Assembly (NCBI GenBank): GCA_023846275.1
Contig: JAIUJO010000163.1
Span: forward strand, 799,001-863,000
From: Vanilla planifolia
Taxonomy: Eukaryota > Streptophyta > Magnoliopsida > Asparagales > Orchidaceae
Direction: 5' to 3'
DNA length: 64,000 nucleotides
Shown: piece after piece, positions 1 to 12,995 of the stretch
How positions within the stretch are numbered: position 1 is the stretch's first letter
How the letters are laid out: every line of letters begins with the position of its first letter
Program-made: the position numbers and the translations under genes
Notes under the pieces: generated by a model
What the model saw: only the letters and a program-made list of their open reading frames with translations
Told to the model about the DNA's origin: nothing
Databases searched by the model: none

Positions 1-3000
1 CACCAAACAAAAAAATGCAGAAGCTAAATGAGTGGAGAATTATGATTTCATAGTAATACAACAAAATCATAGAAAAATCTTTAAACAAAGTAGATAAATT
101 ATATTAAAAAGCTGTATTACAAGATAATATTGAAATCTAATGTAATGTCATCAATAAACGAAATTAGGTACAAGTAGTAATTTCACGTAAAATGTACCAA
201 AACTCTTTAAAGAAAAATACATCCTAATATATGAAAAGTTTTAATTAAAGAGAGCTTATTGTGCTGTGTTCAACAATGATTGTTAAATCTCGATAGATCC
301 TTGTTTAGATTTAATGGGAGATTTTAAACAAAATATGCATAAAGTATTATAAATAATGATTTTGAATTGAAGTGAAAAGTTATTAAAGTTGAAATGAGAA
401 AAACTAAAGATATGTAATATAGCCAAATCATTTGAAAAAATGAGATTTAGATATATGAGACGATTTAGACAAACATAGTAATATAACCAAATAAAAACAA
501 AACATTAGAAAAAATGAGATTTATATTGAGATGTTTAGTTCCAAAACATTAAGGAGATCAAGAGTAACATTTTTTATCATCCAAATAGCTATAAATTAAA
601 TTTTCTTATAAAGTGTACCAATACACTAGAAATTAAAAAATTTAAAATCATATATAAGAATATATAATTGTTAGAGCTAGTTAAGACTTGTCTGACATCA
701 TTACTTTTGTGTTGATAAGACCTCATTTGGAATTATGGGCAATTAGAAAAGTAAGTAAGAAAAAATAATTATAAATAATTTTTTCAATGTGAATAATGTG
801 TGCATTAAAACTAAAATGTGATATGTTAAAAAATTTTACTTAACAAAATTAAAGTGATATTAAGGTCACACAAGTTGATTATTAGTGTTTTAAAATAGTG
901 TAACTAAATCAATGAGAAATATTTGTTTGTGTAAGATAAATTGTGTGAGAAAGATTCACTTAAAAATACCAAATAGAATAATGTAACTTCTTCAACCATC
1001 GAATTTGGTACAAATTAACATATCTCGTAAAATATTCAAAAACACTAGAAAGTAAACATTTGTAAAAATCAAAACAAATATTTAATTGGGCAGAGTTTGT
1101 CGAGATGAATCCAATGACAATTATTTTATGTCAATTGGACCTACTTGTAATTACTATGCATTATTGAAGCAAATAAGTATAACTAATACAAAATTATTAT
1201 TTTAAAATTAAGCATACATATGGAATTAGAATTTCATAGTAATGTAACAAAATCAATGTGAAAGATTTGAAAAAATAAGATAAATTGTGTGAGAAAGTCA
1301 TAATTTAAGATGCATAAGAGGTCAAGTGTCACTTTCAAGAACATCAAACAAGGTAAGAATTAAAATGCTTGACAAAGCTTACAAAACCATAAATAATGAA
1401 ATATTTGAAAAAAAAAATGAAAGAATAATTAACTGATTAGAGCAAATTAAGATGTGTTCAACAAGTGCTGTTTTAAATTAATTACATCACGTTTTAAGTT
1501 ATAATGGATTATAAAAAAATAAATATAAATTATAACTGATTATTATTTTAAGATTTATTAAATATATGACAATGTTGAAGTAAGATTAATTGAACCAATG
1601 TAATATAATAGAAAAAGCAATAAAATGGTCACATGAGAGAAGGATTATAGTTTTATAGTAAAACATTTGAAAACTTTAAAAATAAAAGATTTAGAAAATA
1701 TTAAATTATTTTTTTAATTTATCAAAGCTAGTAGAGATTAATCCAATCGTCTTTTTAGTAATGAAAGGGCCTCATTTAGAGTTATATCAAGTTACCAAAA
1801 AAAGTTAACATAAATAATAATAACATACTATTTTTTCATATATATATAACAACATTGAAATGAGATAAATTGAAGTATGTATTAAAACTTAGTCTTGTGA
1901 TGGTCAAATGAGAGGAAAATTAGTGGTTCATAGTGGTATAACTAAATCAATTCTTAGAATTTGTAGAATGAAAAGAATAATATAGCAAAGTTACATTCCA
2001 TGATATTAAGAAGATCGAATGTACATTCCTCAATCATTAAATAAGGAATGATTCAAAACAAACTATAAATAATAAAAAAATAAGAAAAAGTAAATATTTA
2101 AAAATATAAAAAAGAATATTTAAGTAGAGAAAGCTTTTAAGATGAGCCCCATGGCGCTAGTCTCATGTCGGCTAAACCTAGTTTTGATTTTTTTTAATTA
2201 TTAAATAAATAAGAGTAAATATTAAAAAATGTTTTATAAGTTCAATCAAATATATATTAAAAATAAAAAAAAGATAAATTGAAGTACTAAAATATAACCT
2301 AATAAATGTGATATAAAGGACAAAAACAGGAGATTTAGGCTTTGATAATAATATAATCAAATAAAAGTCAAAAGTTTGAACAAATAGACAATTTCTATGA
2401 GAAAGTTATATTCAAAGAGATTAAGGACAACAAGTGTAACTTTCTCATTCATGAAACGATGTATAAATCAAAATATCTCATAAAACACATACCAATTGTG
2501 GAAAAAATATATTAAAAACAATAAAAGAGAATATTAAATTAACTAGAGCTCAACAAGCTGAGTTCAGTGATATTTATTTTGTATCCATCAAACTGCATTG
2601 AAATCGATATGAATTACCAAAATAATTAAAAAATAAATACTAATAAATTATTTTTTTATTATTAAGTACATGCTTATTATAATAAAAATAAGATGAATTG
2701 AAGCAATGTAGTATATTATAATCAAAATAATGTAAACATCAAGTAAGAGTGAATTAGAATTTCGTAGAAATACTATCAAATCTAAGCTAAAAATATGAAT
2801 AGATAAGATAAATTGTAATAAAAGGGAGCATTACAAAAAACAAAGGAGATTGAGTAAGACAATCTCAATAGTCAAATTGGATATTGATCAAAATATCTTG
2901 CAAAGCCCCTCATAATCTTAGAAAATTAAACATTTAAAAATATAAAAATAAATATTTATGAGGATGGAGATGACCAAGATGAGTCAAATGATGTCTATTT

Positions 3001-6000
3001 CATGTCAATCATACCTTATTTGTATAGAGCTCCTTAAAATGAGTTGAAAACTCTAGTATCATCTGGATCATTCCTTGTTTAGGATTATTTATATTCTAAG
3101 AGAAAGTTATGTTCCAAGAGATTAAGGAGATCAAGTGTAACTTCCTCAATCATGAAATAAGGTATGAATCAAAATATCTTAAAAAACATGTAAAAATGAT
3201 AGAAGAAAATATATTTAGAATTATTAAAAGTTATATTAATTAAATAGAGCTCTATGAGATGACTTCGGTGACATTTATTTTGTATTCATCACACTGCTTT
3301 AAACTAGTTATGAATTATCAAAATAATTAAAAAAAATTAACAAATAATCTTTTTATTATTAAGTACATGCTTATTATACTAAAAATAAGATGTATTTCAT
3401 TTTTTAAATATATTCCAATAAAAATAATGTAAATTTCAAGCAATAGTAGAATTAGAATCTCATAGAAATATTATCTAATCAAAGCTAAAAATATGAACAC
3501 ATACGATAAATTTTACTCAAAAGATACATTAAAAACACTAAGGAGATTGAGTGCCACATCTTCAATAGTAAAATTAAGTGTTAATCAAAAAGTCTTGTAA
3601 AGGCTCTCGTAATCTTAGAAAATGAAATATTTTAAAACATAAAAATAAATATTTACAATGATAGAAATCATTGAGATGTGTTTAATGATGTTTATTTCAC
3701 TTTAATTAGATCTTATTTGGATGGAACCTCTTGAAATGAGTTGGACAACACTTGTATCATCTCAATCATAACTTGTTCAGGATTATTACAAATTTGCAAA
3801 TTAAATTGGTACAAAAAAATATGCTGTTCTTTTAGAATTAAATTTCTATATATTAAAGTTAAAATAAACAAAATTAAAGCAATGTAAAGGTTACAAGAAA
3901 GAAAAAAGTGCCTCATGGGAATATAACAAAATTAGTGTGAAATTTTTCCAAAAACTAGAAATATTATAGAAATCTAAGAGATTAAGGAGATCAAGTGTAA
4001 CTTTCTCATTTGTGAATCTGGTATGAATTGAAATATCTCATAGAGCATGTAACAATTATAGAAAAAATATATTTAGAACTAGAAAGTGGAATATTAAATT
4101 AAATAAAGTTCGTTAAGGCGAATTTAGTGACGTGTATTTCGTATCCATCAAACTGTATTGAAATTGTTATGGATTACAAAAATAATTAAAGAATTATTGC
4201 AAATAGATTACTTCTTTAGTATTAAGTACATGCTTATTATAATAAAAAATAAGTCGAATTGAAGCAATGTAACATATTCAAATTCAAATAATGTAGAGGA
4301 CACGCAAGTGTAGAATTAGAATTTCATAGAGATATAGTCTTATCAATGCTAAAAATATGAACATATATGATGAACTATATACAAATGGAACATTGCAAAA
4401 CACTGAAGATTGAGTGTAACATCCTTAATAGCCAAATTAGGTATTAACCAAAATATCTTTTAAAACCTCTCATAATCTTACAAAAGAATATTTAAAAATA
4501 TAAAAGTAAATATTTACAGCGATACAGATCACAAAGATAAGTCCAATGATGTCTCTTATATCTCAATCATACCTTATTTGGATAGAGATTCTTGAAATGA
4601 GTTGAAGAACACTTGTAATATCTGGATTTGTTTAGAATTTTTTCAGATTAGCAAATTTAATTGGCATAAAAAATAATATGTTCTTCATTTTAGAATTAAA
4701 TTAATTTATATTAAAACTAAAATGGACTAAATTAAAGAAATGTAAAGGTTATATGAAAAAAAAAAGAGAGCTTCATATTAATATAACAAAATTAGAGTGA
4801 AAGTTTTTAATAAACTAGAAAAATTATGCAAGAAAACTATGTTCCAAGAAACTAAGTCAAATGTATGTAAAATTAGACAATTTTCATGAGAAAGTCATAT
4901 TCTAAGAGATTAAGGAGATCAAGTGTAACTTTCTTGCTCATGAAATTAGACATGAATCAAAATATCTTATAAAACATGTAAACTTAGTTAAAAAACTATA
5001 TTTAGAACTACAAGAGAATGTATTTAATTAAATAGTGCTCGTTGAGGAAAATTAGATGACATTTATTTTGCATCCATCAGACTACATTGAAATTGTTATG
5101 AATTACCAAAATAATTAAAAAATAAATGCTAATAATTTATTTTTTAGTATTAACTAGATGTTTATTATAATAAAAATAAGATGAATTAAAGCAATATAAT
5201 ATATTCAAATCAAAATAATGTAAAGGTCAAGCAAGCGTAGAATTGGAATTTCATAGAGATATAGTCAAATCAAAGCTAAAAATTTGAGCATATAATATAA
5301 ATTGTACTTAATAGGAATGTTACAAAATACTAAGGAGATTAAGCATAGCATACTCAACCATGAAATTAGGTATTAATAAAAATATCTATTAAAGTCTCTC
5401 ATTATCTTAGAAAATAAAATATTTAAAAATATAAAAATAAGTATTTACAAGGATAGAGATCACCAAGATGAGTCTGGTGATCTCTCCTTCATCTCAATTA
5501 CACCTTATTTGTATAGAGCTTCTTGGAATGAGTTGAACACCACTTGTATCATCTTCATCATACCTTGCTTAAAACTATTACAAATTACAATATTAAATTG
5601 GCTTAAAAAATAATAAGTTGTCTTTTAAAATTAAATTAATATATATTAAAGCAAAAATAAACTAAATTAAAGGAATGCAAAGGTTATAAGAAAGCAGAAA
5701 AGAGCTTCATAGCAATAAAACAAAATTAGAGTGAAAGTTTTGAAGAAACTAGAAAAAATTATGCTAGAATGTTTTGTTTCAAAGAAACTAAGTAAAATAA
5801 GTGTAAAATAAGACAATTTGTATGAGAAAGTTAAATTCAAAGAGATTAAGGTGATCAAGTGTAACTTTCTCATTCGTGAAAATGGGTATGAATCAGACAT
5901 CTCCGAAAGCACGCAAAAAGTTTTAAAAAAATATATTTACAATTATAAAAGGGAATATTAAATTAAATGGAGGTCATTAAGGTGAGTTCAAATGACATTT

Positions 6001-7375
6001 ATTTTATATCCGTTAGACTGCATTGAAATTATTATAAATTATCAAAATAATTAACAAATAAATACTAGTAAGTTATTTGTTTATTATTAAGCACATGTTT
6101 ATTATACTAATATTAAGATGAATTGATGCAATATGATATATTCAAATAAAAATAATGTAATGGTCAAACAAGAGTGGAATTAGAATTTCATAGAAACATA
6201 ATCAAATCAATGCTTGAAATATGAATAGATAATGTAAATTATACCAAAAAGATACCTTAAAAAACACTAAGGAGATTAAGTGTGACATCCTTAATAGTCA
6301 TATTTGGTATTAATAAAAATATCTTATAAAGCGTCTGATAACCTTGGAAAATAAAATATTTAAAAATATTAAGATATATATTTTCAAGAAAAGAGATCAC
6401 CCCGATGAGTTCATTGATATCTGTTTCATCTCAACCAAAACTTATTTAGATAGAGCTTCTCAAAATGAGTTGAATAAAACTTGTGTCATCTCGATCATAC
6501 CTTGTTTAGAGTTATTACAAATTATGGAATTAAATTCACATAAAAATATATATTGTTATTTTAGAGTTAAATTAATATTTATTAAAGCTAAAATAAACTA
6601 AATTAAAGCAATGTAAAGGTTAAAGGAGAGAAAACTAAGCGCTTCATAGCAACATAATAAATTAAGAGTGAAATGTTTCAGTAAACTGTAGAAAGATTAT
6701 ACGAGAAAGTGGTGTTCCAAGAAACCAAGTAAAATGTGTGTAAAATTAGAATATTTTATAAAATGTTATATTCTTATAGATAAACGAGATCAAGTGTAAC
6801 TTTCCCGTTCGTGAAATCAGGAACGAATAAAAATATCTCATAAAATATGTAGACATTATAGAAAAAATATATTTAGAACTATAAAAAGAAATATTAAATT
6901 AAAGGGAGTTCATTGAGGTGAGTTTAGTGACATTTCTTTTATATCCATAAGACTACATTGAAATTATTATGAATTGCCAAAATAATTAAAAAAATTAATT
7001 ATTTATTTATTTATTATTAAGTACATGCTTATTATACTAAAAATGTGATGAATTGAAGCAATGTAACATATTCAAAACTAAATAATGTAAAAGACAAGTA
7101 AGTATAGAACGAGAATTTCATAGAGATATAGTCAAATCAAAGCTAAAAATATAAACATATAAGATAAATTCTACTCAAAAGATACATTACAAAGACACTA
7201 AAGAGATTGAGTGTAATGTCCTCAATAATCAAATTAGTTGTTATTCAAATCATCTATTAAAGCCTCTCATAATCTTAAAAAATAAATATTTAAAAATATA
7301 AAAATAAATTTTTATAACGATAGAGAACACTAAGATGAGTCTAGTGATGTCCTTTCATCACAATTAGACCTTATT
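1..7375 (+). repeat. Tandem array of ~415 bp monomer, + orientation
   Basis: The segment is built from about 18 diverged copies of one monomer. A landmark block reading roughly gagctc-(n)-aagatgagtcca-(n)-tgatgttta recurs near 253, 671, 1086, 1437, 1726, 2125, 2547, 2963, 3246, 3661, 4105, 4521, 5035, 5455, 5972, 6393, 6905 and 7322. Typical spacing is 415-420 bp, with shorter steps where parts are deleted. Between landmarks each copy carries the same ordered blocks: an AATTACCAAAATAA-like stretch, a run ending in ATGAATTGAAGCAATG, then AAGGAGATCAAGTGTAAC. Small open frames here are chance. The array continues past the left edge of the window. It behaves like a satellite; copies are too diverged to be very recent. 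No domain of any known element was read in it. Confidence 0.85.
2547..7375 (+). repeat. ~0.93 kb two-monomer higher-order repeat region
   Basis: Within the + array, odd and even monomers differ systematically. Landmark spacings from 4105 alternate 416, 514, 420, 517, 421, 512 and 417 bp, so the real repeating unit is a dimer of about 930-937 bp (units starting near 4105, 5035 and 5972, with shorter versions before). The long monomer carries about 70-100 extra bases that duplicate a GAGAAAGTTATRTTCCAAGA-like segment (for example 4835-4920, 5760-5860, 6690-6790). The even class carries CCATCAAACTGCATTGAAAT; the odd class has the CTCAATCATACCTTATTTGG form. The same class is more alike between units than neighbours are within a unit, which is the definition of a higher-order repeat. 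Confidence 0.75.
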
Positions 7376-7974
7376 TGGTTAGACAAGTGAAGGGAGAAAA
7401 TAAAAAACCTAATGGATGAATAATATTATTATTCATTCTGAGGTGGAAGTAAGAAGTGATTACTTTGGAGTTTATGGAAGAATTTCCTAAATTAGCCTTT
7501 ATACATGATTCTATATGGGTGGTAATAATTAAGTTGGCTAAAACATTTCATTTCTACTAATAAATTAAACTCATGTTGCAAGAATTTTGGCAAAAATCTA
7601 CATAGAGCAAGTAATGGAGCAATATTTTGTATCAACAGTAATTATCCAAACTATGAACCAAGTTTGCATCACATTACTAGTGATCCACTCATCAAGATTT
7701 TAGTACTCAATAGTGATTTCATACCACATTTCATCCTTTGATAGATACGAAAGTGCATAGAACTTCTAAAAAACTAGAACATCTACTTTGACTCCACCTA
7801 TTTTATTATGAAGGATAATGTGAAGTCTTTTACCATTAGTTGTTTTTTTTTATGATAATAATTATTAATCATATGTTGGCATAGCACCCTATGAAGCCTT
7901 ATATGAAAGGAAGTGTTAGTCTTGTTTGTCCTTACAACGGGATAGAAAAAGAGCAATTTTAGATATTTCATAGA
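7376..7974. other. Non-repeat spacer between inverted arrays
   Basis: About 600 bp without recognisable monomer blocks separates the + array from the inverted array. It starts after the last + monomer (CTTATTTGGTTAGACA near 7370) and ends where GTTTAGTCAGGGCAAAAT of the first inverted monomer begins near 7980. No open frame longer than a few tens of codons and no motif I recognise. It may be the remnant of a transposon or of unrelated DNA at the turning point of the two arms. Confidence 0.55.
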
Positions 7975-10900
7975 AATTTCAAATAAAGTTTAGTCAGGGC
8001 AAAATAGTTGTTGTTGAACTCATCTTCTCGAGCTGTATTTAACTAACAAATCATTTGTAACTTTTAATTTTTTCATAATTTGGGCACATATTATGAGATA
8101 AATGATTTGTACTTAATTTAATGATTCATTATCAAACTGAAAATCTCCATAGTATCCTAGAATCTACATTTCCAATACAATTTTTCATTTCAAATTTTTT
8201 CCTTTAATTTTCTTAAATAATAATGAAATTCTAAAATTTTTATTGTGCAAACATTAAATCTCTCTAATTTGGTTATAATATGTTTCTTGAATATATCTAA
8301 TTTTAGCTTTAATATCCTTTTTCTTGAAGTTAAAATATAAATTTATTAATTTTTAATTATTTACTTTAGATTTTGTAGTTATTCGAAATGTGGTTTGATG
8401 GAGATGAAGCTAATGCTAGATTCATCTCGATGAGCTCTATCAAATTAACTAATTATTTTTATATTTTTAGATATTTGAATTCCTTGAGCCTTTTATATTT
8501 TTAGTGATTATTTTATTCTTATATAATTTGATGTTTGAAGATGATAAGCTTGAACTCATTAATATCTTCGAATGTAACTTTACCATACAACTTATTACAT
8601 TCCTAAAAACTTTTATTTTTATTTTTTTATTTAATTATGTAATTCCTAGTTTTCCAAATGATGCTCATTAAGATGAATGAAGCATCATTGGACTTATTTT
8701 GAAAATATTCATTTAATTAAATAATTAGTTTTATGCTTTTAAATATATTATTTTTAAGGATTTGGCATGCTTTATGAGATATTTTATTCATATAATTTTT
8801 TACAAAAAATTTTGATACACGTTATGTCTTTAATTTCGTTGACTGCAATTTTCCCATATAATTTATTTCATTTTTTCAAATTTTTCATTTTGAGTTGGTT
8901 ATAGTACTATAAAACACTATTCTTTTATCACATAATTTTTAGGTCACAATTGTTTGGTTATATAGTATTAATTCAATTTATGTCATTGCAACCATAATAA
9001 ATATTTATTTTTTTTTAAAATAATCTTTTTTTATTTTTAGTTGTTTTGATAATCCCTTATTATTCCATATGTGATTTGATGGAGACAAAACAAACATCAT
9101 TGAACTCATCTTGATCTGTTTTATCATATTAAATATTCATTTTTTATAATTCCAAATGTGTAATTTTCTATGATGCAACCATTTTGGGACTTTTGGAAAT
9201 GTACTTGATTTGATAGTAAAAAATATTACCCTTGATGTTCTTGGTATCTTGGAATTAAACTTCTTGTATAATTTATCCTATCTTTTTAAGTATTTGGCTT
9301 TCTTTTGTTATTATTAACTTGTAATTTCTAATCTCCTCTAGTGTGAACCATCATTTCAATTTTTTTCTGTTACACTGCATCAATATATCTCATTTTTACT
9401 TCACTCCACATTTGCTTAATTTTAACTTAATTATTTATTATCATTTATTATTATATACTTCAATCATTTGTAATAATTTTAAACTAGCATCATCCTTATG
9501 AAATGTCATTGGACTCATCTTGGTGTGCTTTATTAATTAAAACTCATTTGTAGTTTTTTAAAAATTTATTTTTATAAGACATTGAGATGCTTTAAGAGAC
9601 ATTTTCATTTGTATCTAGTTTAATAATTTACGATGTTGCACTCAATTACTTAAGTATCTTGTAGTGCAACTTTCTTGTACAAATTATCACATTTTCTTTT
9701 AATGTTTTTCTTTGGGTTAGTTATGTTGTTATGAAAGTCTAACTCATATCTCATTTGACCTTCACATCTCCCTAATTTGGTTATGTTATGTTGCTTTAAT
9801 TGATCTCATTTTAGTGTAAATACATATTTACTTAGAATTAAACTTATAGTTAATTACTATATTTTAGTTCCTTTAGTCAATCATAGTAATTCCAAATAAG
9901 GTTTGTCGAAGCCAAATAGACTTCTTTGGACTTATCTCGTCAAGCACTATCACATTGATTATTAATTTTTATATTTTTATTTGCTTTATTTACTAGGATT
10001 CTGGCACATTGTATACTACATTTTCATACATAACTAATTCTATGATCAACGTAGTTGCACTCTTTCTCCATAATATCATTGAAAGCAACTGCCAAATAAA
10101 ATTGAACTCATTCTTTTTATTTTTTTACTTTAATTTTTTATATTATTATGAAACTTTAATTCTTCTCTTTTGTGATCTTTAAATCTCCTTGATTTGGTTA
10201 TTTCATATTGCTTCATGTCATATCATTTCATCTTTAATAAATATTTACTTAATATTATAGCAATAATATATTATTATGTATTCTTATTTTCTATTGTAAT
10301 TCAAAATCATTTAAAATGAAGTGTAATTTGCATGAAACAAATATCATTGCACTTAACTCGATAAGCTCTATCTAATTAAATTTTAGTTTTTGAAATTTCT
10401 AAATATTATATTTTAACTAGTTTTGGCTTACTTTATAAGGCATTTTTGTACCTAATTTCATGGTTGAGGATGTTACGTGCGATCACCTCGATATTTTAGA
10501 ATACAATTTCTTTTATATGTTTTCTCATTTCTTTAAATTTAAGATTTGATTTGGTTATATTACTATGAACTCTTAAACTCTTCTCATGTGACCATTATAT
10601 AACTTTGATTTATTTGTATCACATTTTTCTAATTTATCTCATTTTAACTTCATTTTATATCTACTTAATATTAAAGTAATAATTTGTCATTAATTATTAT
10701 TATTTGATATATTAATTAATGTAATTCCAAATAAGGTTCAATCAAGGCAAAATAAATGATGTCACACTACTTTTTCCATGCTTGACCCTAATTGTTTCTG
10801 GCATTTTAACATGATTTAAGAGCTATTTTGATTCAAACCAAATTTAAAGAATATGGATACTACACTTGATCTCCTTTGATTTGGCAATATTACTCTCAAA

Positions 10901-12540
10901 CATTAATTCTCCTCTCATGTGACCTTTTTATCACTATTTATTGGTTAAGTTATGTTGTTTCAATTTATCTCATTTCAAGTTTAATATATGTTTATTAAAA
11001 ATTGAAATAATTGTTTTTATTATTTATAGTTAATTAATTTTGTAATTCATATTAATTCTAAATGAAGTTAGGTGGAGATGAAATAAACATCATTACACTC
11101 ATCTCAATATGCTCTATATAATTAAATATTTATTTTAATGATTGAGGTTGTTATATTTTATCTCCTTGGTACCATGGAATTCAACCGTTAGATTAATCAT
11201 TTTTACTTTTATTTTATTATATTATAATAAATGCTAAATCTTCTCTTGTTTGACTTTTACAATATTTTTGTTTTCTTATATTACATTATTATTTATGTTT
11301 ATTTACTATTGTAATTTTGATTAATTCCAAACAAGGTAGATTGAGTGCAAACAAATGTCTCTTGACTTATCTCAACGAACTCTATCCAAATAAATATTCA
11401 TTTATATATATTAAGATATTTTATTTTTTATTATTTTAGTAAGCATTACTAGTCTTTTTGATTCATACATGGTTTATTGATTGAGAATGTTACATACAAT
11501 TTTTTTAGTGTTCCCAAATCAAACTTTCCATAAAATGTCTCATTTTTTAAACATTATTGCTTTAAAGTTTTTGTTTTTTATGTAACTCTAAATCCCTTAC
11601 TATTTAACCTTTATATTTTCTTTATTTGGTTTTATTATATTGCCTTAATTTCACTCATTTTACTTTTAATATCTATTTAATTTAAATTAAAATAATAATT
11701 TCTTATTATTTATTTTTAAATATTTTATTTTTTTTGTGTTTTTTAACAGTTTGCAAGACATTTGATTTGTGCCTTATTTGACAATGAACAATATTACACT
11801 TTCCTCGTTAGTACTTTTGAATGCAGTTATTTTGTATATTTGTCTCATTTCTTCAAAAATACTTTTTTTGAAATTGTTATTTTTTTGATAACTCATAGAC
11901 TCCTTTTTTTGTTTCTTTTACATCACCTTGATGTGGCTATATTATGTTACTTTAAGTTATGGCATTTCTACTTTAACATACTTTTACTTAATTTTAAAAA
12001 AATATTTTATTTTATTAATTCTTTTATATTTTTGTAATCCATAATAGTTATAAAGAAGGTCTCATCAAGATGAAAGAAATCTTATTTATATTGTCTTGAT
12101 GAGCTCTAATTTATAGAATATTGATTTTAATTTTTTAAATATTTATTTTGAAGTGTTTGCACACACTTTATGAGATTTTGATTAGTAATTAATTTGGTAT
12201 TCAATATTATTGTTCTTAACCTTGTTTGTTTCTTAGAATGAACCTTTCGCATATAAGTTATCACATTTCTTGATCTTTGTCTTTTTTCTTTAGTTATATT
12301 TCTATTTAACATTAAATCTTATATCATGTGTCTTTTGCATTTCATTGGCTTTATTTTATTACAATAATTTAGTTTATCACATTTCAACTCTAATATGTAA
12401 TTACATTTTATTAAAATAATAATGTTTTTTATTGTTTATGCTTATTTACTTTGGTGATTCATAGTAGTTCCAATTGAGGTTTATCTAAGATGAAAACAAA
12501 TATTTATTAACTCATCTCAATTACTCTACCCGATTTAATA
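7975..12540 (-). repeat. Tandem array of the ~415 bp monomer, inverted orientation
   Basis: These are reverse-complement copies of the monomer at 1-7375. The landmark now reads like GATGAAATAAATGTCATTGG followed by CTCATCTCGATGAGCTCT. Copies are anchored near 7980, 8398, 8663, 9071, 9498, 9900, 10320, 10734, 11063, 11335, 12058 and 12478. Spacings are mostly 400-427 bp, with deletions at 8398-8663 and 10734-11335 and a double step at 11335-12058. No alternating long and short pattern is visible, so this arm is monomeric and older-looking than 2547-7375. The array stops near 12540, directly at the LINE 3' end. Confidence 0.85.
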
Positions 12541-12689
12541 AAACTTTATTATATTTTCAAACTTTATTATATTAAATGCTTCCCAGGTTTTGGCGTTCTT
12601 TAATTGCCCATTATTTTTTATAATCTTCTTAGTACTTGTTTCCCCTTTCATAATGAAAAGTCCGTTATATTAAGAGTTTTAGAGAATCC

Positions 12690-12995
12690 AACTTAATTAG
12701 TTGAATATTATAAATGAGTTTTTAATGTGATATTATGATCCCTTGGATCATGTTAAATAATATAATGTAATCAAGTTAAGCCTCCATTTTAGTATAGTTG
12801 CTATTATAGAACCATTGCAATGCATTCATAGTAATGTTCACTATTACCAAAATGGCCATGGCTTGATTATCAAAAAACATAAGAATAAATCAAATTGTCT
12901 TTATAAGCTTGAATGATAACTTTCACTATAGATATTTCTTACTTGTAGCTTCCATTAATGTTAAGATTCACTATGTTGGTAGCTAGAAACTCCAA
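12690..12995 (-). pseudogene. LINE ORF2 C-terminal RNase H domain remnant
   Basis: On the minus strand the reading VNLNINGSYK (12940-12975) matches the KLNVDGSS-x-GNPG start of the RNase H domain that plant L1 elements carry after the RT. It is followed by IIQAYKDNLIYSYVF and, after a frame break, by NQAMAILV and MNALQWFYNSNYTKMEA, which fits the N-x-AE-x-x-AL-x-x-GL segment of the same fold. The first catalytic Asp of the NVDGS motif is replaced by Asn here. Such domains remove RNA from the RNA:DNA hybrid. Stops interrupt the frame. Position downstream of the RT on the same strand supports the call. Confidence 0.65.

Noticed and set aside
5667..6601. Open frames of 81 and 85 codons in the first array
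   Set aside because: They sit in tandem monomers and are not conserved between neighbouring copies.
1..12540. CRISPR-like or gene-cluster interpretation of the regular repeats
   Set aside because: Units of ~415 bp are full-length homologous without short repeat and unique spacer structure, and the window is clearly a plant-type genome.
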